Origin: Phialophora verrucosa
Taxonomy: Eukaryota; Ascomycota; Eurotiomycetes; Chaetothyriales; Herpotrichiellaceae
Reading direction: 5' to 3'
Assembly: GCA_002099365.1 (NCBI GenBank)
Contig: MSED01000002.1
Coordinates: 1,240,001-1,304,000, forward strand
Length of the DNA: 64,000 nucleotides
Shown here one piece after another: positions 44,417-55,757 of the stretch. Each line of letters opens with the position of its first letter. Position 1 is the stretch's first letter. The translations under genes and the position numbers were made by a program. A model generated the notes under the pieces. That model searched no databases. It was not told the origin of the DNA and saw nothing but the letters and a program-made list of their open reading frames with translations.

Positions 44417-44662
44417 GGGTGTGCAGCGTTAGGACAACAATGACAGAACGCGTCAGGGTTCTGAACGCTGGCCTCTGGGACAAACCACGAATTCAGAAAT
44501 AGAACGAAGTGTGGTCGCATGTAAGAAAGGACACGAACGCAACCATGGGGTGACTACTGCTAGTTCCAGACAGTTCAGGAAAACAGCTTGCAATTGGACC
44601 CTGTTGATTCTACACAGTCCACAGAGACAGACCCAACATCGGCCCGCGTTGGGTTGCTTTCC

Positions 44663-45997
44663 TCAAGGACCGTTCAGTTCCGCTCGCACCAAATCTTCCG
44701 CCACCTGCATACAGTCGAAGCCGTATACCTTCTTCTGCACATCCGCGTCGGCCCATTTGTCCGGTACGGGCCCTTTCTTCTCCTTGAGAGCCGCAAACAT
44801 CTTGTCTCGCTCTTCTTTCGCTGCTCCCTCGCCGAGATGCAGTGCTCGACCGCTTGCAGCAGCTAGCTCAACCAGTGTTTCGGCCCGCTCTTTCCTCACT
44901 TTCTCATACTGTTTCAGCGCCTTGTTGATCTCTGCAGGCCCGGCACCCGATGGTAGGTGCGCCAACACGACACCCAGGACAGCGGCATCCTCGATCGCTT
45001 GGGCTGCCCCCTGCGCCAAATGGGGCAGAGTAGGATGACACGCGTCTCCGACAAGAGCTGCGGCCCCGTGCACCCACGTCGGCAGCGGCGCGTGGACTCT
45101 CAGCTTCCATTCGCACACTTCACCCTCGGGTACCAGGTCAAGCATGCGGTGGATCATCGGACTAAAGTCACCGAAGACTTCCAGCATTGCTTTCTTCGAC
45201 CCTTTGGTAGTGTAGGTCGCAGACGGTGCAGCAGCAAAGTTCACATCTGGTTGTGTTGTGGAGATGTTGTATATCTGCTTCCGGGAGACCGGATAGGCGA
45301 TGATGTGTCTCTTCTCGCCTATCCACCTTACCACTCTGTCTGCGTCGATGAGAGCCAACAACTCAGGATCCGAGGCCATCTGCTCGCGACTGAGCATGAT
45401 GCGATAGGCCGCCTGGCCGGTGTCCTCGACTTCCGCTTCAACGCCCAGTTCTCTCAGCATGGCTACTCGTGTGTTTGACTTGACTCCGTCAGCACCGAGC
45501 AGAATGTCGCACTGCACCTTGTACGGTTCCGCGCCACTGCGTGGAACGGCCGTGAAACTGGGCTTGCCCTCGAAGCTTATATTCTCGCACGTTGTCGAGA
45601 AGTTGAATTTGATCCTGTCAGACTCTTTTTGGCACCCGTTGTACAGCTCGCCCGCTAGTGTTGAGCGGTGACCAACGGTATGTGCGTAGCCGTAAGCCTC
45701 GCGGATGTACCTCAGATCGACATGGCCGAGCTCGGCGTCTGTTGAGCCTTGTCGAATACTGGTCTCATTGAGGACGACGGCTTCCTTGGCGATCTCGTCC
45801 CAAACCCCCAGTCTATCGAGCACACGTGCCATGTTTGGTGCCATTTGTATGCCGGCGCCGACGAAACCCAGTTTGGAGGCCATCTCAAAGACTGTAATGT
45901 CCTTGAAACCAGCACGTGCGAGGGCAAGCGCGCAGGTCAACCCTCCCATGCCTGCTCCAAGAATGCATATTTTGAGGGCCTCGATGTCGGGATGCAT
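44663..45997 (-). CDS. FAD-dependent monooxygenase, salicylate hydroxylase-like
   Basis: A 444-residue group A flavoprotein monooxygenase, intronless. Residues about 9-35 form the FAD-binding Rossmann fold (KICILGAGMGGLTCALALA, then the acidic end of strand 2 at VFEMA). The second FAD/NAD(P)H motif is LLGADGVKSNTR and the third GDACHPTLPHLAQGAAQAIEDA. This layout is that of salicylate 1-hydroxylases, which convert salicylate to catechol using NAD(P)H and O2. No catechol dioxygenase is seen nearby, so the substrate may be another aromatic acid. The start at 45997 (MHPDIEALKICILG) gives the usual short lead before the GxGxxG motif. Confidence 0.88.
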   Translation of the reverse strand: MHPDIEALKICILGAGMGGLTCALALARAGFKDITVFEMASKLGFVGAGIQMAPNMARVLDRLGVWDEIAKEAVVLNETSIRQGSTDAELGHVDLRYIREAYGYAHTVGHRSTLAGELYNGCQKESDRIKFNFSTTCENISFEGKPSFTAVPRSGAEPYKVQCDILLGADGVKSNTRVAMLRELGVEAEVEDTGQAAYRIMLSREQMASDPELLALIDADRVVRWIGEKRHIIAYPVSRKQIYNISTTQPDVNFAAAPSATYTTKGSKKAMLEVFGDFSPMIHRMLDLVPEGEVCEWKLRVHAPLPTWVHGAAALVGDACHPTLPHLAQGAAQAIEDAAVLGVVLAHLPSGAGPAEINKALKQYEKVRKERAETLVELAAASGRALHLGEGAAKEERDKMFAALKEKKGPVPDKWADADVQKKVYGFDCMQVAEDLVRAELNGP

Positions 45998-46650
45998 GGT
46001 GATAACTTTGTCGCTGGATCGACCCTTTTCCCTCCCGGTTGTGAGTGCTCCCCGATCCTCTACAGTATCACCGTTTTGCAGTTCCTCGAGTCAAGAACGC
46101 GTTCCGCCTTGAGGCTGACCTCAGTTTTAATTAGTTGTTCGGCGGCAAAGAGTAATTCCGCTTGTCAATACGCTTCACACCTTAATTCAGTGTGCGAATG
46201 TCCGAAACTGTCAACCGCAACCGTTAGTAGCCACTACTGGCCTATGGCCAAGTCTTGCGTTCGAGAGACGAAGAGGTCTGTCCATTTGAGGAGTCAAATG
46301 AGAAGGCGGCGAAAACTGGCGGATGTGGGGGTCTCCATGCCGTCAGTATTTGAATTACCGAGCCCAACAACCGACCTGAGAACGACCGGCATCTGCTCCG
46401 TCGGGTGTTTCCGTCGGTATCGTAAGCTTTGGAAGGGACTCTCTCGATTCGCAAATCTAGCTTGTCGGGGGAAAGAAAACATAGACAATCGAACAAATAC
46501 ACAAGTACTACTTGGTAGACGTGAATCTGCGCCTTCATAAAGTGAAAGGCGAGACCGGTACGATATCGAAGAGTTCTCGATTCCGGTTCAGCATCAGCGT
46601 CAGCGTCAACACCAGCACCAGCTCGTAGCCTCACCAGGACCCGAAACGCC
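45998..46650. other. Divergent intergenic region
   Basis: About 650 bp between outward-facing genes. An ORF crossing 45749-46540 is an antisense shadow of the monooxygenase. Nothing else is visible. Confidence 0.4.
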
Positions 46651-47170
46651 ATGTCTCCCAAAGGTCCATACAGACTTGTGACTGTCAACACTGCACCTGA
46701 ACGTGCGAAAAGACTGATTGGTCGAGTGGCCGAAGAGCTCAAAGAGCAATATACAATCCAGCATCTAGCGAACTGTGAAAGTAGGTGCACACGCGCCCTA
46801 ACCTCAAATCCAGAACGGCAAGCATTCGTTGATCTCGGCAATGGCTAAGAAAGACCGGTGCAGGTATTGCTGAAGTCGAAGGAGTAGTAAGGGAGCTCCG
46901 ACCGAACTTACTGGTAAGCGATTTCTTGTGTCTTCACCCCAACCCACGATATTATATTGCTTCAATCAATCCTTGCTGATGAACGGCTACTGCGAGCAGT
47001 TCTGTGCCTCGATGTGGACGCCTGAGGAGAGTGCAAAAATCCAGCAGATCGCCAGGAGCATCGTGCCAGACATCAAGACGCACGCGATCCCGGAAGGGCT
47101 ACAGGCGCAGAAAGGTCCTGATGGGGTTGTGGAATATCTGAGGCAGAATTTACCAGCCATTCTGAATTGA
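46651..47170 (+). CDS. Small conserved-looking hypothetical protein
   Basis: A 116-residue protein from three exons (46651-46780, 46864-46913 and 47000-47170), all junctions GT-AG and in phase; exon 2 is only 50 bp. The sequence alternates strand-like and helix-like blocks: YRLVTVNTAPERAKRLIGRV, then IAEVEGVVRELRPNLLFCAS, WTPEESAKIQQIARSIVPDI and a final helix VVEYLRQNLPAILN. The pattern suggests a small alpha/beta (Rossmann-like or ACT-like) fold. I do not recognise the family. Coherence of the spliced sequence is the main support. Confidence 0.6.
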
Positions 47171-50116
47171 GGGCAACTTGCAGGCGATACTGCCTCCCTG
47201 CAAGTTTGAATTTTGGCTGCACAATGGCTGCGAAGCGGTTCAAGGGATGTCGGATGGTCAATAGAGCTAGAGTTCGTTCTATGCAAAGAAGAGGACTCGC
47301 ATAGAGAACACAACCATAGAACTTGACAATAAATGGGGCTTCATCGGACTGTATCGAATCGCGTTGCGATTGCCAGGGCGGATATTCGTCTCTGGCGAAA
47401 GGATTTTCACAGCTGAGTCAGTATTGGCATGACTTTGAACCGCAGCCATAGGAAACGAGATCACTGTTGCCAGCGACAATATGGCACCCCAAGTGGGAGA
47501 GTGCCGGTGTCGGACACAGACGGAGCGGAGGTTGTTATAACACCTAGGCTGCCAAGGACGCCTAAATCGACGGGCTAATGAGGTTGTTTCAGGGATACAG
47601 GCACCGCAGGGCCACCGGTTCAGGGTTCCGGGCTACCCCCCTGTGGGTGCTGTCACTAACTGCCCATCAGGCTTGCTGGCTGCCGGGCGGCTGTGTTGTA
47701 AGTCACCCAAATTACATGGCAGGACCACGGTTTTGCAAGCACAACCACCACTACCGCTACCACAACAACTATGTTTTGTACTTCCTGACTGCTGTGTAGT
47801 CGTTGTGCCCATGTGGCAGCGCTGACATGCCCTGTCCAGGGATCCCATCAAACATGACTCTTCAGAGACCGCTAGAATCTGCACATACCGGCACGAAGGT
47901 TCTGGCAACGACACAGTGCTGGGCGCATTTTGCTGAACGCGTCTTTGCGCTTGACGTTGTTGAAAGTAGCATCTCATTCTCCACGGGTCGCAATCCTATG
48001 CCCTCTTGTCTTCTTCTGCGATTGCGGCCTCAATATGCGCTCGAGGTCAGAAGTGACTCAAATTTCCCACCATCACCGGCTCACAAGCAATGACCGAACT
48101 CTTACACACCCTAGGACCCCCACACCGAAGAGCGATGCTCCCCCAACCCCTCTGGTAAGTTGCAGCATTGACACAGGCCATGGGAGACGTTCAACTTGTT
48201 CGATGTGGTCAAACCGTGGTGTCCATCGGCGACCTTTCAGAAGACAAATACAGGGCGCCCGCACGAGATGACAAGAGGATGAAGATCGAGCTGAATACAA
48301 CTTTAGTATTGAGGGTGAGAATCTAGAATGTGAGCAGGAAACGCGCGTAAGATGATTGATCCCGGGGAAGTAACCTTTCGGCATCACACCAGGTGCGGCA
48401 GTGCAAAGGCGTGTCTGTGGTCTGGCCATCAATGCCAATGTTCACCTGTCATACACGCCTGCATTGATCATCAACTTGCCGGCTCTGCATTCCAATCCAT
48501 TCGCAGAATGCTGGGCATGGTCTCTCAAGGAGCTCCCGATACAGCAGCTAGTCTCTAGCCGGCGAGCACCTCTTGGGTTGTACCTCATAAATCCTCACCA
48601 CAAATCCCGCGCTGATACCAATGCCTAGATGTGAGCGTCAGGGTCGATACAATCCCGGACAACGACCATGAAAGGCGTGGTTGCTCCATGAATTGCCACA
48701 TTAAAGATTAGGAAATCTTACTACTCCCCAAAGGCTGTTCAGGGAATCCAACTATCAAGGTCGAAAGGGGAAACAGAAACAGAGGAGTGAAAGAGAGTTG
48801 GATACCCAAAGGAATGTAGGCTCGATGTGTTTGCTCGCCGCCACGCCAGAAATAGTATTAGCAGACGACTATTTCTTCTTACGATCATCATCTTAACTGC
48901 AATGGGGAGGCTACCGGATGCCGGTGCAAAGGTCGTCAGCCTGTTCTCAGTCTGGCCGAAACTCGTATCTCGGTACTTCCATTGACGTCGAGTCCGGTCC
49001 GTCCGGAGGGCACCTTTCTGACTAACAATGGAACTGCCGCGCTGCTCTAAGGTCAGCGACTTCGGATAAAGACCTCAGTTCTGCTGGGCGATATCCGAAG
49101 TGGCGACATACCGAGTCAACTAAGAAAACAAGCTCTTTCGGTTGCTTTATTCGTCAAACTACAACAACCAGTCGAAGTAAAGGCAGGTTCTAATAACACT
49201 GCGTCTACCAACCACTTTCCTGCCATTCTTGGTTCAGGGTCTGGACCTCGGGGAAATTGCCCACCAGGCCAGAGTGACGGGTCCTCCCCACGTGTCGACG
49301 ATGCGAGGCTCCGGTGTGCTGCTGCAAGCTTGGAGACAGGCATGACCAGGTGGTGGGTATCACACTTCCGACAGCCTTGGAGAAGACACTCTCAGCGCTA
49401 CGCCCCTTGTGGAGTAATGAACGCGGGGAGCTGGTCGCTACGGAATACGAGCAGAGGTTGATGGGGACTCCACGCCTCGAGTCATGCGGACATAGCCAGT
49501 GAGACACGTGGAGCCGTGGCTGGCCGCCTCTGTATTCCCAAAGGAATCAATCTTATCAACGGCAATTATGCAAATACGTCTCATGGAGGGACGACTGTCG
49601 GCGTTTGCCCGGCTGTCCGGAGAATATACAATCTCTACCTCTGTAACACGGAAGAGGCTTGCTCGAGCAGATTCGGCAGATCATACACGAAATGAGCGAT
49701 CCATAAGGAGAGCTGCCAATGCACTGGCACCCCGGTCGCGCCCAGAGAAGCTAAATCTCTTCTGAAGCAAGCCGGCAGTTGCTCGCTTTGAATGTGCCGC
49801 GATTGGCCCAACAACAGATGGGTTAGCAGGCATCTGGGGCAATTCCGTACCCCGTGGGAAACCTTCATTGGAGAAGCGTGTGTCTTGGACCTTCGGCGAG
49901 GAGCTCTCTTGCATCCATCTTATGCACAGGCGCACCTGAATCGTCGAGAACTACTCATGAGGGGGCTGTAGGCGCGCCGATAAAACCGCGTCACGGACCA
50001 CTGTTGTGTCACTACTTCTTTTCTACAACTTCGCCCCTGTCTGGACAGCAAAATCCAGCCCTGCTGGTTCAAATCCGCCCAAGCCCTTCCCATTTCGCAG
50101 AACCAAAGACGCAAAG
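47171..50116. other. Gene-poor gap of about 2.9 kb
   Basis: The longest gap in the window. Many short ORFs on both strands (all under about 120 codons) overlap each other and show no family motif, and I could not splice any of them into a coherent protein. No tandem repeats, terminal inverted repeats or transposase motifs were recognised, and the base composition does not look AT-rich as after strong RIP. Confidence 0.45.
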
Positions 50117-52138
50117 ATGGGTCTCGGCGTTCAAGAAGGTACGACCTCGTATGTTCTTCCTCGAGAAATGAGACTCACATGTTGCAGACAACAAGCTGGA
50201 CCACGTCCCAGGAACGGTCTTGTTAAACGATGAAGCTGCCCACTCCGAGGCTATCACCGGCCAGCTGAAGCATGGAAAGGGTAGCAACGCGCACATTGTG
50301 CTATCCCCGCAACCCAGCGAGGATCCCAACGATCCGCTCAACTGGTCCCTGTTGAAGAAAGAAGTCATCATCGCCATTCTCTGCCTGGGTGCGATGCTCA
50401 ACGCTGGAACTAATGTGAGTAGTTTGCTCCGTATGCCTCGCGTGCTCTTTCTAACTATATAGGGACCTTTCCTCAACGCCTCGTACTATGAGATGTCTCT
50501 CGAAATCAACAAGCCTATCAACACTGTGGTGCTAGTTTCTGGGTACAACCTGCTTGCTGCGGGATGCATCGGACCGTTCGGTATGGATCCATCCTCTCCC
50601 TAAAACCCAGCAAGCTGTAATTTTACTAACTCCTCACCAGTCTCAGCTTTCAGTCGGAAATACGGCAAAAGGCCAGTCTTCCTCGTCTCCACCCTCTTCG
50701 ACATCGTCGGAACCGCCATTGGCGAGGCCAAGATCTCGTACAAGTATCTGCTTGCGGCGCGCATTGTCCAAGGATTTTCGACCTCGGCCTTCGAATCCCT
50801 GATCGTTGCAACGGTGGGCGATATCTATTTCGTGCACCAGAGAGGCCCCCGGATCTCCTTCATCAACTTCATCCTCAACTCGGCATCTAGCCTGTCGTCC
50901 GTCATCTGCGGACAGGTATTCCAGAAGTTAGGCTGGCTGTGGCTCTTCCACATGTTCCAGATCTTCCTAGTCGTACAATTCGTCCTCATGTTCCTGTTCT
51001 GCCCGGAAACCACGTACATCCGCGATACCCGCTATAACACGGATCTGGCAGTGGACGAGAAGCTCGAAGACTTGGCGGTGATGGAGACCAGCCACAAGGA
51101 GGTGGTTGGCGAGGCTGGCCAAGGCGAAAGGACGGATATTCCCAAAAAGAAGACTTTCGTGCAGGAATTGGCCATCTTCACTGGAGTCTACTCCCCCGAC
51201 AACGTCATCAAATTCCTGCTCGGACCTTTCCTGACCCTCCTCAACCCGGCCGCCTGCTACGCAGTCATCGCGTCTGGTGTCCTCAACAGCTGGTATGCCT
51301 TATAACCCTTTCTTTTGACGTTCTCCAGGCTAGACATATCCCTAACTGTGTCCAGGTATGTCGGTTCGGCCATCATTTTGGCTGGAATCTTCTCCGGCCC
51401 ACCCTGGAATTTCAACGCCTCGCAGATCGGCTATGTTGGTTTCGGACCCTTCATCGGAGGAATGATCGGATCTATCATCACTGGGTTCACGGCCGATTGG
51501 GTGATCAAATACCTCACGCGACGGAACAAGGGTGTCTAGTACGTACATGATAGACTCTTTGCGCGCCCTTTGCGGCTTGACTAACAGAGGAACCCAGTGA
51601 GCCCGAGTTTCGACTCGTATGGATGGCCCCTGCCTGCATCTGCTGTGGCTTCGGCATGTTCTTCTTCGGCTACACGCTCGAACACGGATCGGCGGCTGAG
51701 TTGTGCTCGTTCCTGCAAGGCGTCATGATGGTTGGAGTTTTGATCGGCATCTTCGCAACTCTCTCGTACGGTCTCGACTCTTTCCGAAGCCAGAGCAACG
51801 AAATCTTCGTCATGAACATGCTTTTCAAGGTTAGTTTCCACAATCCACCACATCCCTGTACGGGACCGGGACGGGACAGGACAGACAAGAATGCTGACAT
51901 GCGTGATCACGGTTAGAATTTCATGTTCTACGGCCTCTCCAATTACGCCAATCCCTGGGTTGCCAGCAACGGGCCCGAGCAGATCATGTACGTCTTTGGC
52001 GGGACCTCGATTTTCTTCTCCCTGCTCGGCATCCCGGTGTACATCTACGGCAAACGCCTCCGAAGCTGGTGGGTAAGGCACGATCTGTTCAAGATCTTGA
52101 AGATGGAGACCCACGGCCCTACAAGCGAAATGGGATGA
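50117..52138 (+). CDS. MFS transporter (DHA1/polyamine-drug type)
   Basis: A 551-residue major facilitator in seven exons: 50117-50138, 50188-50414, 50463-50580, 50641-51292, 51356-51538, 51598-51829 and 51917-52138. The N-terminal cytosolic region contains the DHA1-type PSEDPNDPLNWSLLKKEVI before helix 1. The loop 2-3 signature is FSRKYGKRPVFL, and AARIVQGFSTSAFESL is helix 4; a central cytosolic loop (about residues 270-310) carries KKTFVQELAIFTG before helix 7, and FTADWVIKYLTRRNKG is the repeated loop in the second half. Family members export toxicants or metabolites or import small cations; the Hol1-like subgroup is closest by eye. Substrate unknown. Flanked by two flavoprotein genes. 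Confidence 0.88.
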
Positions 52139-54201
52139 TTTCTCCAGTCTCTGAGCTCGCAAGGTGCATCTGTCCTTGATAAGCCGATACAGAAACAGCC
52201 AGAGCGGAAGATTGGTGCGAGATGAAGATTTCGCATCACCATTAGTAACATTACTGTGTCATATATTTGGACTCCCGAGAATTGATACCCTGATCCAACA
52301 TGTGAGAGAAAGGTCTTTCGATCCCTCAGTTCGTCTTTCAAGCCCCTCATCCATCGAGTCCATCCTGTCCCGCTTCATCTCATCCCATCGAATACACGTC
52401 AGTAGTCCTAACCGGACCAAATTCCACAATTACATACTCGTACAGTACCCGGTACGTACTCAAGTTATGGTACCGTGGTCCTCCCGCCTCTCCAAGCAAG
52501 TACCAACGGTGTATCCCGCCGCCTAACACCAGACGCCCATCACCAACGCGCAATACCTTGTCGGCGGCGAGGGAATGATGTCAATCCGCAATCACAAGGG
52601 CCACCCCATCGAACTCGCCTCCAGCGGCGGCGCAATCCGGCGAAAAACCCACCACACCGCACCATCACACTAACACTGACACTGGGTGTTACCACTCGGC
52701 CCCAGTGGCCTTATTCCCATGCACATTTACACCGCACGCTCTGTCTTAAACTTGCTGGTAGGCACCAACTGGGATGGATGGCGCCGTGGTGTTCTCTACC
52801 CAGGGACACCTTCGTGGACGAAACGGCCTATGCAGCCCTATTGAGCCGAGGACGAGCAGGACGATGATGACTTGTGATGCAAGGCGAGGCCGAAGACTCT
52901 GAGATTGAGTCCAGAGAGTGGTGGTGCGGTTCGCTCTCGAGGACGCTCCTATCGTATCTTGCTCGGTACATGTACTTACACATGTGCCCTCGTGTCCGTG
53001 GCGTACTCATATACGTGTACACTGTTCTTCGTCCTCTTGTACCTTTGTTGTCTCGGCGTTAAGAGTTCCAACCGTTGACTCTTCGTTTGCGTTTGTGTTT
53101 GCGTCTGCGTTTGTTATGTACCGTAGGCTCCGGTCTACGCTCACTCGGACTGGACCGGACACGACAGGACAGATATTACCGTCTGCGGTGGCCGATATCT
53201 ATGCCTATGGCTTGGTATTCTCATACTGTGGACTCGAGACTGTACCGTGGTATTGTGGTACCGTGATGTGCACTGTCAATCACTGTATATCGGCCGAGCC
53301 TCCGCCACTCAGGCACATAGCGACTCAGGCCGTTCAGGCTCCCAATTCCGCAGGCCGCCAGTCACTCCTGATCGGGCTGTTCGGATTAACTACCAGCGCT
53401 CACATCCGAACTAATTCATTACCCTGTACTCGTACTCAGTTAGGGGTGAGTAGTGAGTAAAGGAGTGCCTGCCCATCGTTGCCCTCTTCGCCCACGTGCA
53501 ACCGGGGCTCGGCCTTCTCGCCATGTCCCGATTCCGCAAAGTGTACGATAGGCGTTGCATAACGCGCAGGGTCTACGCGTCGCCATCCATATCATAGGCG
53601 AGCACTTGTACCGTAATGAAGTCGACGACGTCGCAGATCATTGCTTGTTCATCGAAGCTTATTTGAAAGATGCTGATTAATAACAACACGTTGAAGACAA
53701 CATGCATGGACTTGGGGGCCATTCTTGACGGGGCTCGGTGCTCGTTGGTCGGCCAGATAAGCGGAGTTTAGCCAGTCCCTCGTATGAGCGAGCGGGCCCG
53801 CAGAGCAGCGTACTGTAGGTGCTTGTGCTCTGCAGCTTGAATCCGATCGCGCCGGCTGTAATGTGCAGTCTAGCAACAGTATTCCGTGCGGAGGGCACGC
53901 AAGCAAGTTTCTGCCTTGACCTACAGTAGCAAAGTGTTGTTCTTGATCGAGTGCTGAACGTTTCTTGGTCTCGGCGGGGTGCCTGAGACGGGAGAGTATG
54001 TAACCTTGAAAGCTAAGTATGGGGGTAGAGGGAAGTATATATGAAGCGAAAGGAGACGTCTCGTTGTCTTCTTCAATCCCGTCTTCACGGCAATCCATTC
54101 TACTGAATCTCTCTACGACTTCGAACAATCACAAAGACACACCTTTCGGGGAGGTAGTTATAGCAGTTCGAGAACAAGACCCGAGCAAATATTGAATCAA
54201 C
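52139..54201. other. Gene-poor gap of about 2 kb
   Basis: No supported gene. A coding-like fragment (about 52532-52672, TPITNAQYLVGGEGMMSIRN followed by a stop) is isolated. A hexamer-like GCGTTTGTGTTTGC run lies at 53084-53115, and a TATA-like element at 54035-54041 precedes the next gene. Confidence 0.45.
54035..54041 (+). promoter_or_regulatory. TATA-box-like element
   Basis: TATATAT within AAGTATATATGAAG, about 165 bp before the start codon of the FAD monooxygenase, followed by a CT-rich leader. Confidence 0.45.
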
Positions 54202-55449
54202 ATGCCTACCGACGAAGTAGCAATCATCGGCGCCGGCCTTGCTGGCCTTTGTTTGGCCCTGGGGTTGCATCAGCAGGGCATCAAGGCTACGATCTACGAA
54301 TCAAGACCGGCTCCTCTGAACATCGGTGGCGCCGTCATGCTGTCTCCCAACGCGCTGAAAATTCTGGATGCCCTGGAATTGTACCAGGACGTCCGTGGTC
54401 GGGGCTACAATTTCGATCTTCTCGAGATGGTGAAAGTGAGTGGCGAACTCCTCGAACGTTACGAGTTCGGAGGAGTCGAGAAGTACGGGTATCATGCCAA
54501 CCGGTGCTACCGATACGAGCTCATTGACGTGCTCCTATCAAAGATCAAACATCTAGGCATCCCCGTGGAGTTCGGTCAGAAATATGTCCGCGTTGTGGAG
54601 GAGACAGACGGTCAAGTCGTCTGGGAATCCAGCGACGGAGCAAGTCACACAGCGTCCTTCCTCGTCGGCGCCGACGGCATCCATTCTTCAGTCCGAAAAT
54701 ATCTGTATCCGGACCTCGAGCCGAAGTTCATCGGCATGGCTGGAATCACAGCCGTTGCGCCAGCCAACAAAGTCTCCTATCCACATGGCAAGATCGATAA
54801 GCCCCTGACTATCATGTCCGAGGACAAAGGCGCATTCGTCATCGCTCCCCAGCGACCGGACGCGTCCGAGATGTTCTTTGGGAAACAAAAGAAAGTAGAC
54901 GAAAAGGACCGAGCAGGCTGGGAGGCGTTCATGACCAACAAGGCCGAACTGATCAAATTCTTGCGCGAGGATGCTGAAGTGTTCGGTGAAGCCGCCGTCA
55001 CGGCCACCTCAAACATCATCCCCGAGAAACTCAACGTCTGGCCGTTTTATGTCATCCCGCCGTTGGACAGATGGGCCTCGGCAAAGCACAGGGTGGTAAT
55101 TCTAGGAGATGCTGCCCATGCCATTCCCCCCAGCGCCGGCCAGGGAATCAACCAGGCTTTTGAGGATGTCTATATGTTCTCGCTGCTCCTTGCGGTAAGC
55201 AAAACCAAAGGCGTCAACTTTGCAGATGCTTTGAATTTCTGGCAGACCTATCGGCAGGGTCGGATTAACAAGATCCTGGAGTTGAACAAGCAGATTGACC
55301 TGAGGAGGATGCCGAAGGACAAACGACCTGTTGATCAGACGGGCGCCCCGGTGGAGCAGAAGGGATTCGATTTGCAGTGGCTGTACGAGCCTGACTTCAA
55401 AGCAGAAGTGGAGGACTGGGTGCGGGCCACGAAGGCATTGGAAGAGTGA
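54202..55449 (+). CDS. FAD-dependent monooxygenase
   Basis: A 415-residue group A flavoprotein hydroxylase in a single exon. Visible motifs: EVAIIGAGLAGLCLALGLHQ with the strand-2 acid in YESRP (ADP-binding fold), the middle FLVGADGIHSSVR and the ribityl-binding VVILGDAAHAIPPSAGQGINQAFEDV. The core matches 6-hydroxynicotinate/salicylate-type and epoxidase-type monooxygenases of fungal secondary metabolism; the substrate cannot be deduced. Unlike the enzyme at 44663 it has no close sequence likeness beyond the FAD motifs. The start is 9 residues before the GxGxxG motif, as usual. Confidence 0.88.
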   Translation: MPTDEVAIIGAGLAGLCLALGLHQQGIKATIYESRPAPLNIGGAVMLSPNALKILDALELYQDVRGRGYNFDLLEMVKVSGELLERYEFGGVEKYGYHANRCYRYELIDVLLSKIKHLGIPVEFGQKYVRVVEETDGQVVWESSDGASHTASFLVGADGIHSSVRKYLYPDLEPKFIGMAGITAVAPANKVSYPHGKIDKPLTIMSEDKGAFVIAPQRPDASEMFFGKQKKVDEKDRAGWEAFMTNKAELIKFLREDAEVFGEAAVTATSNIIPEKLNVWPFYVIPPLDRWASAKHRVVILGDAAHAIPPSAGQGINQAFEDVYMFSLLLAVSKTKGVNFADALNFWQTYRQGRINKILELNKQIDLRRMPKDKRPVDQTGAPVEQKGFDLQWLYEPDFKAEVEDWVRATKALEE

Positions 55450-55757
55450 GATAGCAGCAATGAGACATGTAGGACACGATGAAGTGTTGGTAGCAGAAAG
55501 CGGTGCGGTGCTTTGGTCAAGGTGGTGGTGAAGATCGGATCGCGATGGTGACGGTGGAAGTTGCACTGTTCGAATGACAAAACTCACGCATAGCAAAAAG
55601 AGCCTTGGCGTCATTTGAAGCACCACCAATAATTTTGGGCGTCCAAGGCACCAAGGATGCCCGAAATTTTGCTTTCGATCTTTTTCACCCAAAATCATAT
55701 GTTCATTGGGGATCAAAGTAGTGAGTCCCTGTATTCATCTGAACCGTCACCACCGTC
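55450..55757. other. Intergenic region
   Basis: About 310 bp; no gene. The palindromic GGGCGTCCAAGGCACCAAGGATGCCC sequence near 55638-55662 could form a hairpin. Confidence 0.4.

Noticed and set aside
50066..50082. GGTTCAAATCC resembling a tRNA T loop
   Set aside because: The surrounding sequence does not fold into a cloverleaf; it lies just before the MFS transporter start.
52532..52672. Coding-like fragment TPITNAQYLVGGEGMMSIRN
   Set aside because: Isolated, followed by a stop, and could not be joined to any other exon; possibly a relic.
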